From Prorocentrum cordatum (lineage: Eukaryota; Sar; Dinophyceae; Prorocentrales; Prorocentraceae), in NCBI GenBank assembly GCA_963575745.1, contig CAUYUJ010000909.1, positions 5,001 to 69,000 of the forward strand: a stretch of 64,000 nt of DNA. The letters run 5' to 3'. Each line of letters begins with the position of its first letter. Position 1 is the stretch's first letter. Made by a program: the position numbers and the translations under genes. Below the pieces are notes generated by a model, which saw nothing but the letters and a program-made list of their open reading frames with translations, was not told the DNA's origin and ran no database searches. Of this stretch, positions 42,317 to 53,977 are shown in pieces.

Positions 42317-42976
42317 GGGAAGGAGGACGAGGAGGAGGATGAGGAGGAGGGCGACGAAGGGGATGATGATGATGAGGAGGAGGAGGAGTCGCCCGAGGGC
42401 CTCACGGATGAGCCGCTGCACTTCCTCGAGGTCGTGCACTACGCCGAGTTTCTCGAGAAGATGCTCGACGAGCAGGCCGCAGCTGCGGCAGCGCTTGCGC
42501 CTGCGGCTGTGCCTGATGCAGCGGCGGCTGCAGGGGGCGGCATCATCAGGGCGTGGCCCGCTGCGAAGAAGCAGCCGACGCCGCCATCGACGCCACCGCC
42601 CTCGGTGCTCGCGCCGCCGCTCCCGCCGCCGCCCGCGGCGCCCGCGCCGATGGACCACCGCTACAACAAGGGCTCCGTCAGCGGCGAGCAGGCGCGCGGC
42701 GGCTGGCCGGCGAGGCCCATGCGCTTGGCGGGCAAGTACGCCGCCGAGGACTGGGCAGGGCGGGGCGCAGTGATCGCGGCCATGGCCAGTGGCGAGATCC
42801 AGAAGGGCAGCGGCTGGTTCGCCGACCAGGGCGAGAAGGCCATCGAGGCCTACAAGAGTGCCGACTACGACACGGTCGAGCGCACACTGGCCGAGGCCCG
42901 CGAGCGTTCCGACTCGAAGGGCCAGGGCAAGGGCAAGGGCAAGGACAAGCCCAAGTCGGGCCGATTTCCACTTTGA
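42317..42976 (+). CDS. Element gene 3, last exon (acidic/Pro-rich protein)
   Basis: The frame is open just after TGTAAG at 42311-42316, a possible acceptor. It begins with an acidic run (GKEDEEEDEEEGDEGDDDDE), then EGLTDEPLHFLEVVHYAEFL, an Ala-rich and Pro-rich linker, MDHRYNKGSVSGEQARGGWP, RPMRLAGKYAAEDWAGRGAV, and ends Gly/Lys-rich (GQGKGKGKDKPKSGRFPL). If joined at 41692, the preceding exon is in the same phase. I do not recognise the family. It could also be an independent gene. Codon composition matches gene 3 exon 2 rather than the flanking repeats. Confidence 0.5.
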   Translation, partial: GKEDEEEDEEEGDEGDDDDEEEEESPEGLTDEPLHFLEVVHYAEFLEKMLDEQAAAAAALAPAAVPDAAAAAGGGIIRAWPAAKKQPTPPSTPPPSVLAPPLPPPPAAPAPMDHRYNKGSVSGEQARGGWPARPMRLAGKYAAEDWAGRGAVIAAMASGEIQKGSGWFADQGEKAIEAYKSADYDTVERTLAEARERSDSKGQGKGKGKDKPKSGRFPL

Positions 42977-43100
42977 GAAGCTGGTGGGCGTCTCCGAGGC
43001 GCTCTCGTTCCTCTCCGAGGTGATGGGGGCGCTGCTATGAGGCACGTCGGCTTCGCAGCTGACAATGGCCGTGGGTGAACCACGGCGACGGCGCCCACGT

Positions 43101-43295
43101 CACTTCAAAGTGTGATCACATTGTGAAGTGTGTAGTCGGCCTCACTTGGAAGTGTGATCACACTTTGAAGCGCGATGAATCCTCGCTTCAAATTGTATTC
43201 ACACTTTGAAGTAACAGGTTATGCGCTTCGAAGTGTGATCACACTTTGAAGTGACGTCGCCTCCGCACTTCAAAGTGCATTCACACTTTCAAGTG
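43101..43295. repeat. Five 30-bp palindromes at ~41-bp period
   Basis: The palindrome half CACTTCAAAGTGTGA is followed by its inverse TCACACTTTGAAGTG. Copies start at 43101, 43143, 43184, 43224 and 43266. Each 30-mer has 0-4 mismatches, and the symmetry is kept better than the spacers. A period of ~41 bp is close to four helical turns, so all sites would face the same side of the DNA. Likely binding sites for a dimeric protein, or a cruciform-forming array. Function inferred. Confidence 0.85.
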
Positions 43296-43662
43296 TTGTT
43301 CTGCGTCCAGGCTCGTGCAGAGCATCAGAGGTAGACTTGGCTGAGCGCAGGCTCAGGAGCAGCGCTATGACGCGCTGCCGCCTGCGCGGTTGCCACACAT
43401 TCGCGTGGCCTATAGGAGGCCGCGCGCGATCCCAGCGGGATGATCGACCGCTCGTGGATCTGTGAACCACATCTCCCTCCGCCTCGTGCGCCCTGTCTCC
43501 GGCCGCCCTCGCCCCCTCCGCCACAGACTGCATCGCCCTCCGATGCAGTCCTCATTCTCGTTACAACGCTCGTTGCATCGCCTCCCGCTGCTCTCCGATT
43601 CGCCAGATGTTCCTGGGATTGCGCATCATGTTGCTGCCCATTGCTTCCCTCTGGCCGCCCGA

Positions 43663-43797
43663 GGGCTGCAGTCCACTGCATTCGCGCCCGACGGCAATGT
43701 CTGCAGTCCACTGCATTAGCGCCCGACGGCAAGGGCTGCAGTCTACTGCGTTAGCGCCCGACGGCAAGGGCTGCAGTCCACTGCGTTCGCGCCCGCG
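43663..43797. repeat. 35-bp tandem repeat, four units
   Basis: CTGCAGTCCACTGCATTCGC then GCCCGACGGCAA, with one- to two-base variants per unit. Confidence 0.9.
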
Positions 43798-43939
43798 GGG
43801 TGGGGATGGGGAGGGGCATGTGGGGATGTAGCGTAGCTGGTTTGCTCAAAGTGTTAGCGCGCACTCGTCGCGCCTCCTCGCGCTCGCTTGAGCTCCTCGC
43901 GCCCCCTTCGCGAAGGCGCCGCAGGCGCGGGCCGGCGCG

Positions 43940-44215
43940 GCGGCGCCGCCGCATGTGCCGCGGGCGCTGCGGCCAAGCGAGAAGGAGCAGATGAAGGCCA
44001 AGAACCGACCTCGCGAAGAGTCGCAACGAATGGAAGGAGATGGCTCTCGGCCCCAAGCGCTTCGTCGAGGGTGCGGCCAACAAGTCGGAGCAGAACAAGT
44101 ACGCGAAGCAGGTCTTCGTCGACGCGAAACGCCTGTGGACTGGCTCGCGCTCCTGCGCCACGCAGTCGAAGCCGACGTCGCCCGGTCGGATGCAGCGCCT
44201 TCATGATACGCAGCA
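43940..44215 (+). CDS. Element gene 4, Lys-rich coding fragment
   Basis: Two adjacent frames together give a protein-like text: LRPSEKEQMKAKN in one, then TDLAKSRNEWKEMALGPKRF, VEGAANKSEQNKYAKQVFVD, AKRLW in the next. The switch is near 44005, so there is a frameshift or a small intron. The frame then enters a GGA microsatellite (44225-44305). The upstream sequence is Arg/Ala-rich and of doubtful coding value. Probably one exon or a decayed remnant; I do not recognise it. Confidence 0.35.
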
Positions 44216-44224
44216 CGGCCAGGA

Positions 44225-44310
44225 CGGGGGGGGGGGGGAGGAGGAGGGGGAGGAGGAGGAGGAGGAGGAGGAGGAGGAGGGGGAGGTGGAGGAGGAGGCG
44301 GAGGAGGATC
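44225..44310. repeat. (GGA)n microsatellite within the element
   Basis: A G run of 12 followed by about 24 GGA-like triplets. Confidence 0.9.
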
Positions 44311-44785
44311 GACGAGACGGATCTTGCCGAGCGATATTGCCAAGCGAGCGCGGAGTTCCAGCCGCGCGCTTCTGCGCTAGACAAATGTTGCCTTCCACCG
44401 CCACAGCGTTTCGTTGCCTCGCGTTGTGATCCAGTTGCGGCGCTTCCGATGCCATGCCCCTGGCCCGCGCTCGCTGTTCGAACCAGGTTCAGCTGCGAGT
44501 CTGACCCGCAAGCCCCCCGAACGGAAACGCATCCATGCAGCCAGTCGGCTTGACACGCACATGAGATTGATGCCTTAAACCGACATCATGATGTTTCCCA
44601 TCTGCGCATTACCATTTGCACTCTGTCATGCATGCGATGCGCCCTGCGCAAGTTGTGACGACCCATGTACTCGTTCATGTTTTCTCTTTGTCAATTGCGA
44701 TCGGCATTCCATTGCCGCGTTCGGATCAAGCCTCGAGGGGCTGCAGGTGCTGCAGGGGTTCAGGGTGCACCGCGCGCCGTCCGAC

Positions 44786-46342
<1,557 letters not shown>

Positions 46343-47306
46343 TATATGTCAGATATGTCGAGCATCAGCGCTGATTAGATGCGCGAGCTGACGGGTCTCT
46401 ATAAATGCACTACATGAGTATAGAGTATGGGTTGTGCGTCATTGCTCGCATCTGGTTCCTTCGGCGCTTTGCGAATCGATCACCGCTAGCGTACATATGA
46501 GAAACCAATGTATCGCATGCCATCTGCCTTGCCTGCGCACTAGGGCGCGTCTCTCCGCGTGTTTACGCGTCGGCATGTGCGCATGCAGCGCGCGTTCCGC
46601 GCATCGCTGCAGCACCCCCTGCAATCGCGCCCGCGGCGCGGCCTTCGGGCTTGCAGCTGCGGCTGCAATGTTGTTTGTGTGATTGCACATCGCGGCACAC
46701 CGTGATCGCGCGCTCCAGGGATGATCGGCGGAGGGGTCCGTTCTCAGACGGGGGGCGACGCATGGGGGGGGGGGGGAGGGAAAGGGGGAAGGGGGGGGGT
46801 GCATGGGGCAGTGGGGCACACGTGGGGAAGCATGGGCGAGGTGAGTTTTTTTTTTTGGGGGGGGCGGGAGCATGAACAGCCGATGCAGTTATGACTGCAT
46901 GTGCAATTGAGGCAGCACGCATGCGCCCTCTGCAATATCGATTGCAGTTGTGATTGCATGAGCGCATTCAGTTGCAACTGCAGGATCTCTGCATTCACAG
47001 ATGCGTTCAAGCACGCGCGCCCGATCGCAGGACATGCGTTCAGATGCGCAGGTGATTGCGCATGCCATGCGCACGCTGTTGCCATGCAATCCTTGATGTG
47101 CTCGATGAAGTGGCGCGCGCAGGTGGCTGCAACGGTGACTGCGCCCGTGGTGCAAGCAATCTTTTTCAAATGATGAGTCGCATATGTTTCAGGTCCCCCA
47201 TATTTCCTATGCAAACCCATGCGCTGCTATGCGCCATCGTCGCGCCAACCCCCATGCGCGCAATTGCCGTATATGGCTCGAGGGCGGGCTCGCGGTTGCG
47301 CTGCCC
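46343..47306. other. Intergenic stretch between element genes 5 and 6
   Basis: No supportable gene. A GGGA-rich tract lies at 46760-46865. CATGCG/TGCGCATGC octamers are frequent. A possible 5' exon of gene 6 may be hidden here, since the frame is open from 47184 but its first 40 residues are not protein-like. Confidence 0.45.
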
Positions 47307-49524
47307 ATGGTGTCCAAACCTGACAAGTACCAGAAGATCAAATCATGGAGGAGGAAATGTCCGCATGCATCTGCTGCTGCACTGGCTGCAATCTTGGACG
47401 AGGTCACGCGGGAACCCTTCTCAGCGTCGCGGAAGGATATCCGTGATGCTAGAGATTCGGTCATAAACCAGTCGACTCCTCATGGTACCTTGTTCCGTGA
47501 GATCACTTGCTCTGCCGAGGATTCCGAGATTAAGTTTCCTGTTGCCAATCTCCCTGCAACATTGTACGTGGCGCACAACCAATGCAGCAACTGGCGGGCC
47601 CTCATTCAAAAGACTTTGGCGGCGAGGCCGTGCTCTTTCGAGCGACCGTGGTCGCTGATATTTTATTATGGCGAGCTAACACCAGGCAGCCAACTATCCC
47701 CAGACAATTCAAGGAAGATGTGGATGTTCTACGTATCGTTTCTAGAACTGGGGCCAGAAGTGTTGTCGCAAGAGGATGCGTGGTTCTGCGTAGGTGCCCT
47801 GAGGTCAAAACGCGTATCCGATATAGATGCAGGCGTCGCACAAGCATTCACAATGCTTATAAAAGACATGGTTTGTAGGTCGGAATGCTCACTGCACACA
47901 ACGGGCGTTTCATTGGAGCCTGGAGTCAGGTTACATTGCAAATTTGGGATGGTTCTCCAGGGCGGCGGTGCCCAGAAGTTGGCTTGGCGGATTAAAGGGG
48001 ATGCAGGTACCAAATGCTGCATGCTTTGCCGCAATGTAATTGCGATGGGCAGCTCCCTGGTCGACGAAGATGGGGTGACCCTGCTGGGAGCAGACGCCAT
48101 GCGTGAGGGTGACATCGATGTTGCGACGAATGATGACATCAGGGGGAGCGCGCGGCGGCTGGCTGCATTCCACGCGACGGACACCAACGCCAATTTCAAG
48201 ACCTGCGCGGGGCCTGCAAACTCAAAGGAGGGAGGATGACCTATAGGATGACGAAGGGTGGGAAGATGATGAAGGGGAGTGGGATTGGAAGGGGAAGGCG
48301 AGGATGACGAGTGTGGCCCCAGGATCCGCGAGCAAGCGTTCGGTTTCAACCATAATGAGCAGAACATGCTGCTCGATCCACAGCTGGATCGCATTATCTT
48401 ACCTGTTGACCAGTATTGCCACGACTGGATGCGCGCATTTTTTATTCGGTGTGTTTTTAACATTTCGACGCATCTCTTTCTTGCAGGTTGTAAGAGTAAT
48501 GGGTTGCCCAACGTATACTCATGTTTCGAGGGATACATCAAGATGTGGTCACTGCCCATCGCGCGCGGCAGCGCTGATAACTTTGCTAAGTTTTTGTTTT
48601 CAGAAGGGCCGCGATACTTCCAACGGCAAGGCGAAGGCGTTTAAGTGCCGGGCGAGTGAGGCATTGACTTTGCTGCCAATGATGTAAACGTATGTGATGA
48701 CGGTTATATTGCCTGCAGGGGTAGCACGCGCGGAGTGCACCGTTTTTGTTCGGTTGTGTGATTTGGTGCGGTGCATCGAAGCTGCAGCATCACCCCGTGC
48801 GTCTGCTGACGCTCTCAGGAACAGGACGAACGCGTTTCTGGATGCTTGTGAAGCAGCAGGGTGGCAGGAATACATGACGCCGAAGTTTCACTGGCTGGTC
48901 CATTTCCCAAGGCACCCGATCAAGTTCGGATGCCTCCTGTCGTGTTTTGTGCACGAGAGAAAGCACAGAGTGCCCAAGCGGTTCTGCAATGATATGCGCC
49001 AGCTGGCAGCTTCTGAGAGGAGCGCGCTGTCCGAGGTCACATGCCTGCATTTGGCAAATTTGCGCAGCACCAACGTGTTCGACTTCTCGCCGCACTTGGT
49101 GCGCCCCAGGGCGGCACCTAAGAAGATGCACGCCTTCCTTGAGGAGAAGCTCGGCCAGCGCCTCCCCAGGGACAGCACGACCACGGCTCTTTCGGCTCGG
49201 GTGTCGACGTTGTCGACATGCCAATCCCGCGACATCGTGCTGCTCTCCGTTGCCAATGGTGGCAAGGCGTGTGGGGAGGTTTGGTTTCACGCTGCTGTAA
49301 ACGGGACGATGGTATCGCTGGTTTCAATCTGGGACACCCCTCGCTACGATGATCGGCTCGGCGTGCTGACCGTGCACCCAACCGACGACGACTTGCAGCT
49401 GGCGCACACGACCGACATCATCACTGCCATGGCGGGGCGTTTGCCAAGTTTCCGAACCATCACCACCACTATACGGGCGTGCCGTCTGCAAGCAACTGTC
49501 CGCTTTGCACACGTGCAATTGTGA
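47307..49524 (+). pseudogene. Element gene 6, transposase-like protein, broken
   Basis: The first part (ATG 47307 to TGA 48239) has PHGTLFREITCSAEDSEIKF, WSLIFYYGELTPGSQLSPDN, SFLELGPEVLSQEDAWF and a Cys pair GTKCCMLCRNVI. An intron (~48217-48321, same phase) probably leads to IREQAFGFNHNEQNMLLDPQ and VDQYCHDWMRAFFIRCVFN. One extra base near 48601 shifts the frame (KGRDTSNGKAKAFKCRASEA). A TAA at 48685-48687 then interrupts, after which the same frame continues MTVILPAGVARAECTVFVRL to 49524, including MTPKFHWLVHFPRHPIKFG and CFVHERKHRVPKRF. The KFHWLVHF..FG..ERKH pattern resembles the C-terminal half of CACTA/Plavaka-type transposases. The first acidic position, which I expect as Asp before E in FYYGELTPG, is Gly here. 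Most likely a dead DDE transposase copy; the assignment is by motif memory. Confidence 0.65.
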
Positions 49525-49779
49525 AAAATGCATGGTGGACATTTGCGATGTGGGACGTCCGTTGTGGTTGGTTGGAAAGTTTTGAAGACTTGCAAGGCAT
49601 GCAGGCGCCATGGAGGCGGATCAATCGCGATAGTGCCTCCCATGTTCAAGTGGTGAGACATCGCGTGAGCTGCTACCTGCTTTCTTATGCGCAGCAGCGG
49701 GAAAAAAAAACATGGTTTTCCAATGCAGGTGTCGCTCGCCTTGCGCATCGCGCATAGAAAAACAACAATTCGGGAGTTA

Positions 49780-49907
49780 AAAACGCAGTGGCTGCACGTC
49801 AACATGCAAGTACTTGCAACTACTTGCGTTCAGTTAGCGCAACTTGTAAGTTCCGAAATCAACTTGCTAAGTCTGCTAAATCTTACAACCACCCAAGTTC
49901 ACCACAG
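49780..49907. promoter_or_regulatory. Right subterminal repeats and inverted terminus
   Basis: TGCAAGTACTTGCAACTACT, CAACTTGTAAGTT and TCTTACAACCACCC lead to the terminus GTTCACCACAG (49897-49907), inverse of the left end at 36255. Confidence 0.55.
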
Positions 49908-49961
49908 TTGGGGGCTTCCTGGGGGCCTCTTGGGGCCTCTTGGGGGCATCTTGGGGCGGAG

Positions 49962-50300
49962 AGCTTGATTTTTCACTTCGCCTTCCCTCTCTTGGGCCCC
50001 TCTTGGATCCTTCTTGGGAGCCTCTTGCGCCGTCTTGGGCGGCTCTGGTCTTGGGCCGTCTTGGGGCCCTCTTGTGGGCCTCTTGGGCCGTCTTGGAGCG
50101 GTTTGGGGAACCTCTGGGGCGTTGCTTTAACGCCGGAAACACGAAACAGCGAGAATGCAAAAAAACATCGAACAAATACATGCAAATCAACGATTTTGCC
50201 CTCTCCGGGCGCTCTTGGGCGGCATCCTAAAGGCCTCGTGGGATCCTCCGGGGCAGTTCAAAACGCATCGTGCGACCTCTTGGGATTCTCGTGGGGCCTC
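49962..50300 (+). repeat. ~340-bp direct repeat R, right copy
   Basis: Matches 35914-36254 throughout, with small indels. Here 54 bases of CTTGGGGCC-type repeat separate it from the element's end, and a CTC microsatellite (50298-50345) follows. Confidence 0.9.
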
Positions 50301-50755
50301 CTCCTCCTCCTCCTCCTCCTCCTCCTCCTCCTCCTGCTCCCCATCCTCCCCCTCCTCCTCGCCTCGTCCTCCTCATCCTCCTCATATTCCACGGCCTCCG
50401 TCTCCGCCCACTTCGTCGCCGACGTCGTCGTCGTCCTCTTCAGGGTCGGCGGCACGGGCCGTGAGGCCTTCACAATCAGGGATTCAGGACACACTGGCCG
50501 AGGAAGTTTTGCGGCAAGACCTTGTTCAATCCCCGTCGGCTTGCTCACCCCACGTGGCAAACCGGCGAAGTGCTGAAACGCCAGACAACTCCGACTCGAC
50601 GGGCTGTGCTCTGTACCGCTCCGCCAGGTCGCCCGGGCAAGGCCTGGCACTAATCAATTCGTCAATCCAGCAATCTGCAAGAACGGATCCATGACGCCAC
50701 CACCCCACTTACGCTACGATGCTCCTCTCCCTGGCACCTCCTTCTCCTCCTCAAC
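50301..50755. other. CTC microsatellite and unrecognised sequence
   Basis: CTC triplets to ~50400. The minus-strand frame 50258-50650 has a plausible text (KPTGIEQGLAAKLPRPVCPE followed by an acidic run) but passes through the microsatellite and lacks start or homology support, so it is not called as a gene. Confidence 0.4.
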
Positions 50756-50908
50756 CTTGACAAAGTCGGTAGCGAGATCGAGCTGGACAAAACGGACGGG
50801 AGCACGGCGCCGGACAGGGCCCCTTGCGTGGCGAGCGGCACCAAAAATGCGCTCAACGCGAACTCAATGCTGCTGCTTTCAAGGCCTCGCAGCCAGACTG
50901 TGCACTGA
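50756..50908 (+). CDS. Coding-like fragment, uncertain
   Basis: A 50-residue run with balanced composition: LDKVGSEIELDKTDGSTAPD, then RAPCVASGTKNALNANSMLL and a stop at 50906. It may be one exon or a relic. No start codon or domain is visible. Confidence 0.25.
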   Translation, partial: LDKVGSEIELDKTDGSTAPDRAPCVASGTKNALNANSMLLLSRPRSQTVH

Positions 50909-51281
50909 CGCTCAGAGGGGGAGGGGAGCACCCGTGCGAGCGGGAAGCCCGACTCGGGGAAGCTGGCCCGAAGGCGCCTCACGGTGCGCCGGCGGTTCAC
51001 GCCGAAGCCGAAGTGAAGCGCACAGAGGCATGGAGAGGGCCCACCGTCTGCAGGCTTGCCGTGGCTGGCGCTCAGAAGAAAGGGCAGTGACTCCTCGTGG
51101 CTGGGGCCCACCTCCGTCGCCGAAGCGTTCCAGGGCCACGCGCAGCCCTGTTTAATTCAAAAAAACCTACCCAGGGAATCGACGACTATTTGTGTCTGTG
51201 TGTTTGTTCAAGTCCTGGGGAGATGGGGGGGCCGAGAGGCCTGGGGGCCGGTATAGATCACCGGGGGCCTTGGCTACCCTA
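50909..51281. other. No gene
   Basis: Short frames only. GTGTGTTTGTTC near 51197 and a GGGGGCC-rich tract at 51222-51270 are the only features noted. Confidence 0.5.
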
Positions 51282-51720
51282 GCCCTACCCAAGGCCCTAG
51301 GCTTCCCAAGGGTAGGCCCTACCCAAGGCCCTAGGCTTCCCAAGGGTAGGCCCTACCCAAGGCCCTAGGCTTCCCAAGGGTAGGCCCTACCCAAGGCCCT
51401 AGGCTTCCCAAGGGTAGGCCCTACCCAAGGCCCTAGGCTTCCCAAGGGTAGGCCCTACCCAAGGCCCTAGGCTTCCCAAGGGTAGGCCCTACCCAAGGCC
51501 CTAGGCTTCCCAAGGGTAGGCCCTACCCAAGGCCCTAGGCTTCCCAAGGGTAGGCCCTACCCTAGGCCCTAGGCTTCCCAAGGGTAGGCCCTACCCAAGG
51601 CCCTAGGCTTCCCAAGGGTAGGCCCTACCCAAGGCCCTAGGCTTCCCAAGGGGTAGCCCTACCCAAGGCCCTAGGCTTCCCAAGGGTAGGCCCTACCCAA
51701 GGCCTTAGGCTTCCCAAGGG
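51282..51720. repeat. 34-bp minisatellite, ~13 units
   Basis: GGCCCTACCCAAGGCCCTAG then GCTTCCCAAGGGTA. Highly homogeneous, with CCCAAGGG and CCCTAGG palindromes in each unit. A decayed GGGTAGCCCTAG tail extends to ~51800. Confidence 0.95.
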
Positions 51721-51904
51721 GTAGCCCTAGGGTAGCCCTAGGGGTGGGCCCCAGGGGTAGCCCCAGGGTAGCCCTAGGGGTAGGCCCTAGGGGTAACCCT
51801 TTATTGCGGATTACAATATGATTCCTCTGGTCGAGCGGGCGGGCGGGACATTAATAGCATTGGTTGCCTTGGTGGCGGATTACATATATTTATTCCCTGT
51901 GTGG

Positions 51905-52004
51905 NNNNNNNNNNNNNNNNNNNNNNNNNNNNNNNNNNNNNNNNNNNNNNNNNNNNNNNNNNNNNNNNNNNNNNNNNNNNNNNNNNNNNNNNNNNNNNNN
52001 NNNN
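51905..52004. other. Assembly gap, 100 N
   Basis: Exactly 100 undetermined bases, a conventional gap of unknown size, between the 34-bp minisatellite and the second 89-bp-type array. Confidence 1.
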
Positions 52005-53095
52005 AAAGGGGTGGAACCGCATGCGAGCGCAGCCACTGGGGCCTTCGGTGGAGCTCTCTATGGGGCCACGAACCGTGTGAGGGGTGTGCCGAAATGGGGG
52101 GGGGAACCACATGCGAGCGCAGCCACTGGGGCGTTCGGTGGAGCTCCCCATGAAGCCACCCACGAAGCGTGTGAAGGGTGTGCCAGAATGGGGGGTGGAA
52201 CCGCATGCGGGGCAGCCACTGGGGCCTTCGGTGGAGCTCCCCATGGGGCCACGAAACGTGTGAGGGTGTGCCAGAATAGGGGATGGAACCGCAGGCGGGG
52301 CGGGCGCAGCCACAGGCCTTCGGTGGAAGCTCCCTATGGAGCCACGAAACGTGTGGGGGGTATGCCAGAATGCGGGGTGGAACCGCATGCGGGCGCGGCC
52401 ACTGGGGCCTTCGGTGGAGCTCCCTATGGGGCCACGAAGCGTGTGAGGGATGTGCCAGAATTGGGGGTGGAACCGCATGCGGGCGCAGCCGCTGGGGCCT
52501 TCGGTGGAGCTCCCTATGGTGCCGCGAAAAGTCTGAGGGGTGTGCCAGAATGGGGGTGGAACCGCATGCGACGCAGCCACTGGACCATCGGTGCATCGGA
52601 TGGAGCTCCCTATGGGCCACGAAACGTGTTGAGGGGTTCCAGAATGGGGGGGTGGAACCGCAATGCGGCGCAGCCACTGGGGCCTTCGGTGGAGCTCCCT
52701 ATGGGGCCACGAAACGTGTGAAGGGTGTGCAAAAATGGGGGGTGGAACCGCAAGCGGGCAGTGCCACTGGGACCTTTGGTGGAGCCCCTTATGGGGCCAC
52801 GAAACGTGCGAGGGGTGTGCCAAAATGGGGTGGAACCGCATGCGGGCGCAGCCACTGGGGCCTTCGGTGGAGCTCCCTATGGGGCCACGAAACGTGTGAG
52901 GGGTTTGCCAGAATGGGGGGTGGAACCGCATGCGGGCGCAGCCACTGGGGCCTTCGGTGGAGCTCCCTATGGGGCCACGAAACGTGTGAGGGGTGTGCCA
53001 GAATGGGGGGTGGAACCGCATGCGGGCGCAACCACTGGGGCCTTCGGTGGAGCTCCCGATGGGGCCACGAAACGTGTGAGGGGTGTGCCAGAATG
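52005..53095. repeat. ~88-bp tandem array (family B, copy 2), ~12 units
   Basis: Diverged version of the 8414-9530 array: GGTGGAACCGCATGCGGGCG, GGGGCCTTCGGTGGAGCTCC and CACGAAACGTGTGAGGGGTG per unit. The left end is lost in the gap. It ends in the same GGA tract plus tail module as copy 1. Confidence 0.95.
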
Positions 53096-53163
53096 GGTGT
53101 GGGAGGGGGAGGAGGGGGAGGAAGGGGAGGAGGAGGAAGGAGGAGGAGGAACGCGGGGCGACG

Positions 53164-53208
53164 TCTCTTCAAAACGAGGACCCAACACCACAGGATGGTT
53201 GGGAAAAG
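53164..53208 (+). repeat. Tail module after 89-bp array, copy 2
   Basis: TCTCTTCAAAACGAGGACCC, then AACACCACAGGATGGTTGGG. Differs from the 9633 copy at about two positions, although the adjacent arrays differ much more. Confidence 0.9.
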
Positions 53209-53504
53209 CAGTCTCCAAAAACATCGGAACCCAAGAAACCCGGGGCACCCTGGAGACAAGCGGGGTGCTTCTGGTCATGGGCCTCCGCTGCAACACAGGC
53301 TCGCATTCCGTGCTGCCAGCAGGATGCAGGTCCGTTGCTTCTTCGGCTTGGGATCGTGCCTGCATGGGCGGGCCCGTGGGGCGCTCGTCCTTCGAGATGG
53401 CGCTGGCCGTACCGAGAGGGACTACCTGCAGGGACTGATGAAGAGGGGATCGGGGAAAGAAGAGCGTACTGCAGCATCGTCGATGCATCTTTGGTTTCAC
53501 ATGT
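53209..53504. other. No gene; unrecognised sequence
   Basis: About 300 unique bases after the tail module. Short frames on both strands lack support. Confidence 0.5.
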
Positions 53505-53635
53505 CCTCCTCCTCCTCCTCCTCCTACTCCTCCCCACCATTCCGGCTCCCCCCCTCCCAGTACCACTCATTCTGCTGCTCGTCCTCCTCCTCCTCCACCT
53601 TCTCCTCCAAGTCCTCCCCCTCATCATAATCGTCG
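53505..53635. repeat. CTC-rich microsatellite
   Basis: Imperfect CTC triplets with CCTCCTCCTCC cores. Confidence 0.85.
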
Positions 53636-53639
53636 TGTT

Positions 53640-53935
53640 CATGATCATGAGCATGATCGGGATCTCCTTCACCAACGTCCTCATCCTCATCCCTCTCATC
53701 CTCATCATCATTATCATCATCAGCAGCAGAAGCAGCATCGTCATCGTCATCATCATCAGCACCATCATAGTATGCTCATCATAATAACAATAGAATGAAT
53801 AATAACAACAATAAGAGTAACGATAATAGTAAACATCATCATCAGCAGCATCACGATCGTCATCATCATCAGAATCAGCATTATCATCATCATCAGCAGC
53901 ATCTTGATTATCGTTATCAACATCATCATCATCAG

Positions 53936-53977
<42 letters not shown>

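Noticed and set aside
46744-47220. Minus-strand ORF of 158 residues
   Set aside because: Crosses G-run and CATGCG-rich non-coding DNA; Cys/His-rich by composition only.
51282-51800. Telomere-like CCCTA-containing repeat
   Set aside because: The unit is 34 bp with internal palindromes; no run of the plain TTTAGGG-type heptamer.
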